This document shows positions 10,620 through 21,342 of a stretch of 64,000 nt of DNA, piece by piece. Numbering within the stretch: the first letter of the stretch is position 1; each line of letters starts with the position of its first letter. A program made the translations under genes and the position numbers. Origin of the DNA: Bolinopsis microptera (taxonomy: Eukaryota > Ctenophora > Tentaculata > Lobata > Bolinopsidae); NCBI RefSeq assembly GCF_026151205.1, contig NC_087079.1:6048169-6112168 (forward strand). Reading direction: 5' to 3'. Below the pieces are notes generated by a model. The model was not told the origin of the DNA. It did not search any database and saw nothing but the letters and a program-made list of their open reading frames with translations.

Positions 10620-11270
10620 GTCGAGTAAGTCAAATAAGAACATAACAATAAAACGTGTAGTATCAGCTGACCGGAGAGGGCCTTGGAAGACTGTTGTTAT
10701 TCTGAGACGCTATATTAACATAAATACAATCCTAAACATTAGCTTCACAGATCACGATGAAGCTAACATTACTTTCCTTGTGTATAGTTTTCTATTTATA
10801 ATTAATGTGTACTTTAAAGAGACGATGTCAGGGCTTTACTGGACAAAACTAAAGCTGTTTCAGTGGATCCTTACTTTACTGGACAAAACTAAAGCTGTTT
10901 CAGTGGATCCCTAGTAACACGTAATATTATACATACTAATATGGTGAATGCTTTCAGATTTCAATATCACATCTTGATATCTATCATGTTCTTTGTATAT
11001 GTTTAATATTTGACTAACTGCGATGAAAACGATGGGAAAATGTTCACCAAAGTCCAGCCAACATGTTAAAAAACACTACAGATCTGCATTGTATGACAGT
11101 TTTAGAAAAGCATCACTAGAATGGTGATTTTCCGTCCATACATTAGAGAATTATACTCAGTTAGAGCCATATTAAGTATAATGGTATCCAACCAGTTACC
11201 AAGGGCCATTTCTACGAATTAACTATTTGCTACCAAATCATATTATACACTTATATACCACCTGGGAGTG
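10620..11270. other. intergenic with short direct duplication
   Basis: Holds a tandem copy of TACTGGACAAAACTAAAGCT plus following sequence (about 10835-10870 and 10873-10910). No gene seen. Confidence 0.45.
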
Positions 11271-11352
11271 TCAAGTACCGGTATACTTGACAGGAACATA
11301 CTACTTCAGTTCCTGTCAAGTATACCGGTACTTGACAGGAACTGAAGTAGTA
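11271..11352. repeat. two mutually exclusive perfect palindromes
   Basis: Arm 11271-11296 is the exact reverse complement of 11310-11335 (26 bp, 13-nt loop). Overlapping it, 11299-11320 is the exact reverse complement of 11331-11352 (22 bp) around TATACCGGTA. The segment can fold in two competing ways. Confidence 0.9.
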
Positions 11353-11404
11353 AGTGGGACTAGTCAGGAAGTGCACCACTTCTCCATCGTGACACGGAAT
11401 TTTC

Positions 11405-11495
11405 CAACGTGTCAGTATTTAATATTTATCCACGTGACGGTATTCGCCCACGTGTCAGCATTTGCCCACGTGTCAGCATTTGCCCACGTGTCAGA
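11405..11495. promoter_or_regulatory. 18-bp phased CACGTG E-box array
   Basis: Perfect CACGTG sites lie at 11431, 11449, 11467 and 11485, each exactly 18 bp apart, in units of the form CCCACGTGTCAGCATTTG. A degenerate unit (AACGTGTCAG) lies just upstream at about 11406. It may be a bHLH-factor platform or merely a microduplication. Confidence 0.5.
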
Positions 11496-11505
11496 ATGTA
11501 CGGTC

Positions 11506-13804
11506 CCTGACCACTGACCAGGTAATGCTTCACAGCTATCACGTGTCAAGTTGAAGGGTCTGGTTGATTAAACTGCAGCGACTTCAGGTCGGGTTTTAAG
11601 GTGGTGGAAATATGGCTCTCCCTTTATCGATTATTGGTGGATTTGAAGCAATGTATAATAAATATAAATATTAAATATACTATCTTATTTAAGTTTTTGT
11701 GAATTTAGTGTGCCCTTAGCTGATCAGATACTTACTTTAGGTTAATCAGGTATTGCTTATGGATAACAGTTTCAAGTGCCTTCTCCTATCAATCCAGGCT
11801 TAAATATTTTTGGGGATTCTATTCAAGAAGAAAATTATAATTTCAGCGTTAAAGGTTTTCCGAAGCTTCACCATACCCCCACAATATAAGACAAATAACC
11901 CCCACCCAATCTATTTATGTACCATAAAGAAGGTGAGCTCCGATATTATTATATTATGGTCCCTGCATTTGTTAAATACTACAATGTTACACTCAGTATA
12001 GTAGTATTATATAATATAACTATAGTACATATTATAATAATATAATGGAAAATGTATAGATGACTTATAAACGTCTCTATACATTTTAATGTACTGAGTA
12101 ACTTGAGAGTTAGGTACATTACACATTTTAATGTACTGCCACAACCGATGATTCTGGTGCAAGTCTCTTTTTTCCCGTTGTTATGTGACCTTGAAAAGAA
12201 CAGATTTAAGCTCCACAAAGTAACTTATTGACAATCATTCAAAATATGCTGCACCTCCCAGTTGCGCACGTGAGCTTTGCACTATCAACAGATGTACAGA
12301 GTATGGCATACAAGATTTTAATATTTCACTTGCAACCAATCCACAGACTAGGGTAGCCACTAAAAGCCACTACAAGCCACTGCCCCATAATTTTCTAAGA
12401 AACATACATGTTAGGAGATAATGAAATGAGATGTGACGAGTCCATAATGAAAAGATAATATATATGCGCATATATAATATATATATATATGCGCATATTA
12501 CGCACATTGAGATCAAACATATTGGGTTGATGAAAACTAAATTATAATAAATGGCTAACATGTTATAAGAAATAATTAAGAATCTCGAGTAAAAGCTCTC
12601 CATTGCAATTAACATGATTTATAATTCTTATAAGCTAAATTAGTATAAAATGCGATAATACTTTCAACACTACTATATAACAAATAATTTGAGGATGTCG
12701 AAAAAGAATGTCAGTCAAGCAAGTTCGCAAGTAATGCAGCACTAATTGGAAAAGGTGTGTGGGGGTGATGCGGGGTGGCCGGGTCGTGTACTCAGAAGAC
12801 TAGCCATGGACTCCTGAAGCAAGTTGAGTAATTATCATTTTTCTACAATCAGCATCAGCACCGCCATAAACATCATCATTCAAATCCACGTCCACGTGAC
12901 CCTACCCTGACCCTACTTTTAACCCTGCGAACTTGCTTGGCTACAGTCTGGATATCCTTAAATATTTGTATATATATGATACTACTGTATGTAGTGTTGA
13001 ATTGTATGGTGACTACGGTCTGCACTTGAAATAGAAGAGCCTCAATAAAATAGCAGTTATTATAAGTAATGGTTTTGTGAACCACTGCAAATAGCAAATT
13101 TACTAAAACGTATTGATATGTAATTACTTTATTGCTCATTTAATGTATGACAAATTCAAATTTAAATTATACTTTAAATTTATACTGATATCTTTGATTG
13201 TCATAACTCTAAAAGTATTAACAGATGAATATTAATTTTTAAATGTTTAAAATTGCACTTGAGGTTTAGCTGTGCTTTTATCATTATGCTGTCCTATTCG
13301 TGTTAGAGTGAGAAGATTATTTAACCCAAGACAGTTATTCAATGGAAATCTAAAAAGTAAAGATATCCACCTGCAGTCTTGCAAAATCCCTCTCCCCATT
13401 TTTTCCCCTGTTATCTGCCTCCCCATACATTTTTTATTAAAAAATTTATATATAATACCCGCAGACTATTTACCCTTTATATGTGTACATTCATTCGGAT
13501 TTGAGATTCTAACTAATATTTGTGTGGGATTGTTTATTGATAAAGTTGAAAATTTACATTGAATTTGAATTGGTAGCCCTTCCTTACCCCAACCCCTCCG
13601 ATCCTTACCCCAGCCCCTTCCCCCTCATTGCACATTCACTCCATTTTACATCTCATCCAAAACAATTGACGTTTCGATATACTTTATTCATTTTCAATCA
13701 ACAATCGTACTTAATAACTCATTAACTAGCCTTAAATATACTGGTGATTCCTGCTAAGCTTAACGTGATCACTGATAAATTTATGTTACTCATCTCACTG
13801 CCGC
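11506..13804. other. intergenic, AT-rich
   Basis: Includes an alternating AT/GCGCAT palindrome near 12460-12500. Only short frames without recognisable domains. Confidence 0.4.
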
Positions 13805-13892
13805 CTAGCTTGTTTCAGGTTTACTGGTCTGGTTCGATGGGTCTGACCCTGGCCCCCTCCGCTCACCCCTGTACTCCGCATCCATTATCATC

Positions 13893-16058
13893 ATGAAAAA
13901 GACCGACAAGAAACTCGACAGGAGATCGGACCTCTTTAATTCCACGTCTCGAGGGTGCAAGTCAGCTGGATCCACCCCTATTTCGAGCCCAGCTTTAAGC
14001 CGAAAAGTCACTAGCAGAATACATAATAGGAACACAGAGCCAGATGCAGATCTAACATCTGATGGAGACTTTGTAGATGTAGAGAGCAACGAACCAGCAT
14101 CGATCCCAGGCACGCTACTCTCTAAGTGTCCCTGCTTTGTAGAGTCAAAGAACCCTGCAATCTTATGTGTTACTTGTAAGCAGACCTTCCATTCTAACTG
14201 TGTTAACCTTGCTGGCCTCACAGCAACTTCTCTAAAGAAGCTCAGCACTTCCTGGAAGTGCCCGGACTGCTTTATCTTTCCTTACACAAGAAGATTGAAG
14301 GAGGAGGAAAAATCCAAAGCCTTAACAGAATTCTTTAGCAATATTTCGAAGATATCAAAGTGTAATGAGGAACTCAAAGAAAGTACAACAACCATAGAGT
14401 TCTTCAACGAGCATATCAAACACCTCATACTCAAGGAGGACAGTTTCAAAGAACACTCCAAAAGAACAGAACGATTAGTAACTGGAATTGAAGATATCAC
14501 TGAAGACATAGCTTCTATCAAGGGTGTACTTACGAAAGTAAAGGAGAGTGGCTCAGCTCTTGAGACAACCAGCAACTCTCTCAAACAGGAGATTGATGGC
14601 CTGAAGGACTCTCTCAAAAATATACCTATGACAGAGCAACCTCCGACTAACAGCAGTACTTTCGATCATGTTGACAACCTGATGACCCAGATCAAAGTGC
14701 AATTGGAAAAGATCAATGATCATGTATGTCCCTCAACGTCCACACAGAACTTTGATGAAGGTGAACTACCTTACAATGAATCTATCCTTATGACCCCTAA
14801 CACTACTTCTCCTCACTTTGCTGCATCTCAAATTCCTGAAGGCCCTGCATGTGACCCTTATCTAACTTATCAGGAAGATATAGTGCCTGTTGAGCTTCAC
14901 AGCAAACTTATAAAGCTGCTGGAGGACAATAGTGCGGATTTTTCTTCGGTTGGTGGCAGCAGGGATGTTGTCTACTTTGGTGAACATGGATACTGGTACA
15001 CAGGAGCCTATCATCAGGCAAAGGAAACTCCACCGGAGATACAAGATCTTTTGGACTGTGTGCGTCCCTCTCTCCCCAATAGGAAGAGCTGGCTGAACTC
15101 TTGCCTTGTTACAAGATATACAGGCAATAGTAGCCATATCCCCCAACACTGCGACAATGAGGTTCTTATTGACCCAGAATCGGTAATAGTCACTGTGTCC
15201 CTTGGTGATGAACGCACAATAAAGTTCACACATAAGTCGACTGAAAAGTCCTTAAAGCTCAAAGATGGAAGTGTATACGTGATGTCCAGAATGTCCCAGG
15301 AAATCTGGAATCATGGTATTGAACCCCTCGCTAATGAAGAAGATGGCGAGGAATCTGAAGAGAAAACTTCTGTGAGGTACAGCTTTACCTTTAGGCATAT
15401 TGCGCCTTTCTACAAAAATAGCACAGTGTTAATTGGAGACTCAAACACTAAGTACATCAAATTTGGTAAAGATGTTGGAACTCTAGGAAAATGGGTTACC
15501 GGTAAGCGAATGTGGGCTGCTAAAATCGACGATATTCCTGCTCCCAAAGACATAGGCCCTTTTCGGAACATTGTTATACATACGGGAATCAATGATATTC
15601 GAGATGATTCCAACAGACCATCCACTAGAACACTTATTGCTAAGCTTAAGAAGAAATGTTGTGAAATTCAGCAATTTTATCCTAATAGTAAAGTTCATAT
15701 TAGTTTACTCTTGCCCACCAAATCACAGTTTGTTAACTCACGTATAGGGGAGTTAAACAGTTTAATTGTCGACATGGTTTATAATAGGAAAAACATGTTT
15801 ATTATAGATAACTCTGTACTAGGTTCTGTTAACGGATGTATGCCCTCTAAGTATGGTAGATTCTCACGTGATGGCACACCATTGGTCAATGATGTTGTTC
15901 ATCTCGGGAGAGAAGGCCTGAAAATATTTTGTATGAACATAAAACGGTGTATTGTACAACGTGGTGGAAGTCAGTCCACGGAAAGATTTAAAGGTGGAAA
16001 TGGTGACTATAGGAGTGCCCTAAGTAGGGGTAGTAGGGGTGATATCTTACCGATATGA
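13893..16058 (+). CDS. LINE ORF1: PHD finger, coiled coil, AlkB-type dioxygenase, SGNH hydrolase
   Basis: 721 aa, intact. Residues 79-126 form a PHD-type zinc finger (C79, C81, C92, C95, H100, C103, C123, C126). Residues of roughly 140-290 are charged, helical and coiled-coil-like. Residues of roughly 310-505 match an AlkB-like 2-oxoglutarate/Fe(II) dioxygenase, with iron ligands H419-C-D421 and H474 and the 2OG-binding arginine signature R495-YSFTF-R501. Residues 512-690 form an SGNH-type hydrolase, with G515-D-S517, the G565-I-N567-D block and the D667-x-x-H670 pair. SGNH/esterase and PHD modules are known in CR1 ORF1 proteins. The AlkB module would repair or demethylate alkylated nucleic acid, perhaps the element's RNA (inference). 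The stop overlaps the ORF2 start. Confidence 0.85.
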   Translation: MKKTDKKLDRRSDLFNSTSRGCKSAGSTPISSPALSRKVTSRIHNRNTEPDADLTSDGDFVDVESNEPASIPGTLLSKCPCFVESKNPAILCVTCKQTFHSNCVNLAGLTATSLKKLSTSWKCPDCFIFPYTRRLKEEEKSKALTEFFSNISKISKCNEELKESTTTIEFFNEHIKHLILKEDSFKEHSKRTERLVTGIEDITEDIASIKGVLTKVKESGSALETTSNSLKQEIDGLKDSLKNIPMTEQPPTNSSTFDHVDNLMTQIKVQLEKINDHVCPSTSTQNFDEGELPYNESILMTPNTTSPHFAASQIPEGPACDPYLTYQEDIVPVELHSKLIKLLEDNSADFSSVGGSRDVVYFGEHGYWYTGAYHQAKETPPEIQDLLDCVRPSLPNRKSWLNSCLVTRYTGNSSHIPQHCDNEVLIDPESVIVTVSLGDERTIKFTHKSTEKSLKLKDGSVYVMSRMSQEIWNHGIEPLANEEDGEESEEKTSVRYSFTFRHIAPFYKNSTVLIGDSNTKYIKFGKDVGTLGKWVTGKRMWAAKIDDIPAPKDIGPFRNIVIHTGINDIRDDSNRPSTRTLIAKLKKKCCEIQQFYPNSKVHISLLLPTKSQFVNSRIGELNSLIVDMVYNRKNMFIIDNSVLGSVNGCMPSKYGRFSRDGTPLVNDVVHLGREGLKIFCMNIKRCIVQRGGSQSTERFKGGNGDYRSALSRGSRGDILPI

Positions 16059-19000
16059 CCTCAATAAACTTCAATATTACAAGAGAGAGATGTCCAGGTT
16101 GTGATAGCAATGTACTAAGCCATCATAAAATCATAATATGTGAGAGTTGCGATACAATATATCATGCCAAATGTTCTGAACAGAGTTTTAAATTTGATCA
16201 TGTTAAACAAATGTGGCACTGCAGTCAGTGTTACGCCTTCAAATCCCAAAGGTACAATCCTTTTAACTCAATTATTTATGACAAATATGATCCCAACACT
16301 GTAGAAAGAGACGAGGATATGGAGACTATTTCAAACATTCTAAAAGACTGTAGGTATTATAACATGACAAATTTCAACCGGCTGTCAAAAAACATACTTA
16401 ACCATAACAAGCCGTTTATATCTATTGTGTTTAACAACATTGATGGGAACGCATCTAACTTTGACAGCTTTATTACTGATATGAGTCAATATGATGAGAA
16501 ATTTGCAGTTATTGCGCTAGCTGAAACAAACATTAATGAGGAAAATAAAGATCTATACAAAATTGATGGTTACAGCAGTGAGTACAACTCCAAAACTGAT
16601 GGGAAAAAGAAAGGTAGTGGCCTTGGTATATATATTGACAATCAGTACCAATACAGCCGAATCGAAAAGTTATGTAAATGCTCTGACAATCTTGAAACAC
16701 TTTTCGTTGAGATCACTAACACAGAGGTTCCACAGATTGCTGGTGTTGTTTACAGGCCCCCTAGTGGTGATATTCAAGATGCACTTGCTGAGCTTGATGT
16801 GTTGATGAAATTTCTACCGTCTAATAATGTAGCCTTGACAGGTGACTTCAATGTTGATCTTTTGGCCCAGGGACGAAACATAGCTGAATTTGAACAAACT
16901 ATCTACAGTAACAATTTAATCCCTTTGATATCGATTGCCACCCATGCCAAGCCGGGTTGCAATGAAAGCTTAATTGATAATATTTTAGTGAACTCTACTG
17001 AGCGTGTGTTAGGATCTGGAATTCTTGAATCCAAGATTTCCCATCATAACCCAATCTTCTGTTTCATATCGTGTAATATTAAAGAGAGTTCAAATACTGC
17101 CAAACTTAAACCTAAGTATGATTACTGTGAGTCTAATATAGAAAGTTTCCTTAATGATATTGGAAAGGATATCTACCAATCGAACTTTTCGTATGATGAG
17201 GAAGGTTTTGAAAAATTTGTCGAAACTGTCCACGAAAAAATCGAACTGAATTTCAAAGTGGACTGTACTGCTGGTTTTCAATCAAAACGCAATAGATTGA
17301 TGAATCCATGGATCACTTCTGCGTTAATTAAATCTGTGTTTACTAAAGGCTTTCACTACAAGCGATGGAAGGCTTCGTGTACCAAAATCAACCCATTAGG
17401 TGAGGAAACTCTATATCTTAAGTATAAGGAGTATCGTTCTATCTTAAACAAAGCTATAAAATCTGCGAAAAAAGCCCACTATGGGAAAAAATTTGAACTT
17501 GCTAAAGGAAATATTTAAAAAAACCTGGCAATTGATCAACGAACTCAGGGGTAAATCTAAAAAAGATATAAAAGCATCATTCTTAATTGATGGTAGAATT
17601 GTAACTGAACGCCGTGAGATTGCCAACGGATTTAACATCTACTTCTCGTCTATTGCTCGTAATCTTAATTCAAAAGTTCAATCTTCTGTACCATCTCGTA
17701 CGGTAACTGATGGCAATTTCAATAAAACGAAGTTTAAACAATACCTCAAGGGCAGAGAAAGAATAGTGAACTCTTTTTTTCTCAGCCCCTGCGACGAGGA
17801 AGAGATAAGTAAAATTATTGGTAGCCTTGAAAATGGGAAGGCAAGTGATATCTCTGTTAAAGTCTTAAAAAAAAGAGTGTAAATTATCTGTCTGGTCATA
17901 TCTCTAGATTCTTTAATTGGTTCTTGGACAATGGGGTCTTTCCAAACAAGCTTAAAACGGGCTCTATTACACCAATTTATAAAAAAGGAGACTCACGATG
18001 CCTTGATAACTATCGACCTGTTTCTACATTACCGATATTTGGCAAAATACTTGAAAAAATAATTTATAATAGGTTATATAATTACCTCAGTGCTATGAAC
18101 GTGATTTATGATCGACAATTTGGTTTTAGAAAACAACACTCAACATCTCATGCCGTAAACTATTCTGTCAATAAAATACTTAATGAGATTGAACAGAAAA
18201 ATCATGTAATTGGAATATTTATTGATCTAAGTAAAGCATTTGACACAATTGAGCACGATAAACTCCTGCATAAACTTGAACACTATGGAGTAAGAGGTAT
18301 TGCACTAAAAACTCTTGCTAGCTATCTAACAAACCGTAGCCAAGTAACTTCTTTTCAAACTGAAAAATCGGACAAGTGTTCAGTTGAGTATGGTGTACCC
18401 CAGGGGTCAGTGTTAGGACCTCTACTATTTCTGATTTATATAAATGATATTGTGAGCTCCTCAAGTTTGGCTGAATTCGTCCTGTTTGCTGATGATACAA
18501 ATATTTTTGTGATAGGTCGTTCAGCACAGGAAGCTTTTGAAAAAGCTAATCATGTAATGAAACAGGTCAGTAACTATATGGAGTCTAACAAGTTACATAT
18601 AAATGCAGGGAAAAGTTGTTTTATGCATTTTCAGCCAGGTTTGTCAAGAGCAACACAGACCTGTGCTAGAACACGGCCCTTTAACAGGAATCTAACGATT
18701 TCAATAGATGGCAAAAAGCTAGAAAAAGTTCAATGTACAAAATTTCTTGGGGTGATAATAGACGAACAGCTATGTTGGGAACCACATCTTAATCATTTAT
18801 CTTTAAAGCTGAACTCCAGTATTGTATCGATTAAGAGAATTTGCAAATTCATTCCCAAATCTGAATATTTGAAACTATACAATGCTCTATTTATGTCACA
18901 TCTTAGCTATTGTATAAGTTGCTGGGGTGGGATCCCTAAACATAAGCTGAATAAAATCTTTGCTATTCAAAAACGATGTATACGACTGCTATTTGGTAAC

Positions 19001-19482
19001 ATTCCCAATTTTGATCATAAAGAATACTACTTAACCTGTGCACGTTCAAGAACTTATAACGAACATATGGCTAAAAAGAACTACTGTCTTGAACACACTA
19101 AACCGCTATTCACTGAGCAGAAAATTATGAACCTGGAGAATCTGCACATGTACCATACATTTATGGAGCTATTCAAAATTCTTAAATTTGATGTCCCCCA
19201 GTCGATTAAAGATCTTTTCAAGTTCTGTCCTAGAAATGAAAAAACTTCGTCTTATTGTCCCATTACTGAGGTTAGATATCTCCCAACAGAACTTTTTGTA
19301 CACCTCTACGAAAATATCTCATCCCCTATGTATTCGAAATATGTGATGCTAATGTAGATGGGATAATAATCCCGGGTTCTTCCAAAAATTCAGACTTATC
19401 AGCCTCGTCAGGTATTATTAAATCTAACCTTAAAAAGCACTTGCTATCCCTCCAAAATCGAGGTGACCCTAATATATGGTAA
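16055..19482 (+). pseudogene. LINE ORF2: PHD finger, EEP endonuclease, reverse transcriptase (frameshifted)
   Basis: The start ATG at 16055 overlaps the ORF1 stop as ATGA. Frame segments are 16055-17518, then about 17500-17880 in another frame, then about 17876-19340, and a last piece to the TAA at 19480-19482. The first shift lies at an A-run near 17513, the second at an A-run near 17867-17874, the third near 19320-19342. N-terminal PHD ligands are C13, C16, C29, C32, H37, C40, C56 and C59. The EEP endonuclease shows ALAETNI, VYRPPSGD and LTGDFNVD, but the usual S-D-H is S-H-H, losing an active-site Asp. The RT shows LSKAFDTIEH, VPQGSVLGPLLF and FADDT, followed by thumb and the C-terminal K-K-H-L-L-S-L tail. 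ORF2 makes target-primed cDNA. The copy is broken by indels, two of them in homopolymers. Confidence 0.85.
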
Positions 19483-19887
19483 CTAATCTATATTATATCT
19501 CAAATTCTACATCTGGTACGGCTCTGCACACATGATATCTCTCTCTGCCATGAAACATGGCTAACCTTTCAAACTATGATTTAAAACATAAACCTAATCT
19601 AAAACTCAACTGGGCTCTCCTATGTCACCAAACTAGACCAATAAGCAATTTTAGCTTAGATAATTATATTTTTCTATATTTGTATAATAAGTATTATATT
19701 GACGTAGTGGATGGTTGAGGGGGTTTCAAGCACAGGTCACTCTCAAATCCTAAAGATAAGCAGTGGCCTTCGGCACTTGAAACCTCTTCAAACCTCCCCT
19801 GATTTATTTATTATTGATATTGTTTGATTGTGCCGTAAAAATAAATATTTGTTTTATTAAAAAAAAAATATTTGTTTTATTAAAAAC

Positions 19888-20219
19888 ACATTGTAATTTG
19901 TAACGAAAACAGCAGCTTGTCATCTCCAGAGGTGCTAGGGGACCCATTTCACGATTTTACAGGACAATTTAATTAGTAACATCCAACATGATATATCTGT
20001 GTGAATCTAATATAACACAGGTTACAGTTGATATGATGACGTCATAGTAACAAAGTGACGTCATAGTTCACAAATGTTCACAAATGCCGTGCGAACTGTG
20101 ACGGATATCAATAATTAGGGAACGACCCCAAGGATTGTGAAACTACTTTGATCTTTCAGGGGACTTCTAAATAACATATTATCATGTTTCTGGATCATAT
20201 AGCTGAACATGTGTAAGTG
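19888..20219. other. intergenic
   Basis: Short spacer between LINE and satellite with two TGACGTCA octamers or near-matches (about 20036 and 20057). No gene seen. Confidence 0.4.
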
Positions 20220-21342
20220 TTTCAACTGCTTCAACTTTAATACTCTTAACCATAACACTGCTTCAACTTTAATACTCTTAACCTTAACACTGCTTCAACT
20301 TTAATACTCTTAACCTTAACACTGCTTCAACTTTAATACTGCTTCAACTTTAACACTGCTTCAACTTGAACACTGCTTCAACTTTAATACTCTTAACCGT
20401 AACACTGCTTCAACTTTAACACTGCTTCAACTTTAACACTGCTTCAACTTGAACACTGCTTCAACTTTAATACTCTTAACCTTAATACTGCTTCAACTTT
20501 AATACTCTTAACCGTAACACTGCTTCAACTTTAATACTCTTAAACTTAACACTGCCTTAACCTTAACACTGCTTCAACTTTAATACTCCTAACCTTAACA
20601 CTGCTTCAACTTTAATACTCTTAACCTTAACACTGCTTCAACTTTAATACTCTTAACCTTAACACTGCTGACTGCTTCAACTTTAATACTCTTAACCTTA
20701 ACACTGCTGACTGCTTCAACTTTAATACTCTTAACCTTAACACTGCTTCAACTTTAATACTCTTAACCTTAACACTGCTGACTGCTTCAACTTTAATACT
20801 CTTAACCTTAACACTGCTTCAACTTTAATAACACTGCTGACTGCTTCAACTTTAATACTCTTAACCTTAACACTGCTTCAACTTGAACACTGCTTCAACT
20901 TTAATACTCTTAACCTTAATACTGCTTCAACTTTAATACTCTTAACCGTAACACTGCTTCAACTTTAATACTCTTAAACTTAACACTGCCTTAACCTTAA
21001 CACTGCTTCAACTTTAATACTCCTAACCTTAACACTGCTTCAACTTTAATACTCTTAACCTTAACACTGCTTCAACTTTAATACTCTTAACCTTAACACT
21101 GCTGACTGCTTCAACTTTAATACTCTTAACCTTAACACTGCTGACTGCTTCAACTTTAATACTCTTAACCTTAACACTGCTTCAACTTTAATACTCTTAA
21201 CCTTAACACTGCTGACTGCTTCAACTTTAATACTCTTAACCTTAACACTGCTTCAACTTTAATAACACTGCTGACTGCTTCAACTTTAATACTCTTAACC
21301 TTAACACTGCTGACTGCTTCAACTTTAATTATACTGCTTTGA
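20220..21342. repeat. satellite of ACTGCTTCAACTTTAATACT-type units with 434-bp higher-order repeat
   Basis: About 1.1 kb of tandem units combine CTGCTTCAACTTTAATACT with CTTAACCTTAACA, with insertions of CTGA. A variant block containing CTCTTAAACTTAACACTGCC occurs at about 20537 and again 434 bp later, with matching order of variants around it. The array therefore grew by duplicating a multi-unit block. The frame of the reverse strand over it is not a gene. Confidence 0.92.

Larger units (their letters stand above)
13805..19887 (+). mobile_element. near-full-length CR1-type non-LTR retrotransposon
   Basis: Two overlapping ORFs (13893-16058 and 16055 to about 19482) are followed by a 3' UTR. 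The UTR has a stem (GGTTTCAAG at 19722-19730 pairing with CTTGAAACC at 19776-19784) and ends in a duplicated AATATTTGTTTTATTAAAA motif (about 19844-19886). PHD finger, EEP endonuclease, FADD-type RT and short repeated tail place it in the CR1/Jockey group. The 5' boundary is not defined; 13805 is a guess at the GC-rich leader, and no target duplication was found. ORF2 has three frameshifts, so this copy cannot make a full ORF2 protein as read. Confidence 0.85.

Noticed and set aside
20220-21342. Telomere-like CTTAACC motifs
   Set aside because: The motif is part of a longer satellite unit mixed with GCTTCAACTTT and lacks a pure (TTAGGG)n or variant tract.
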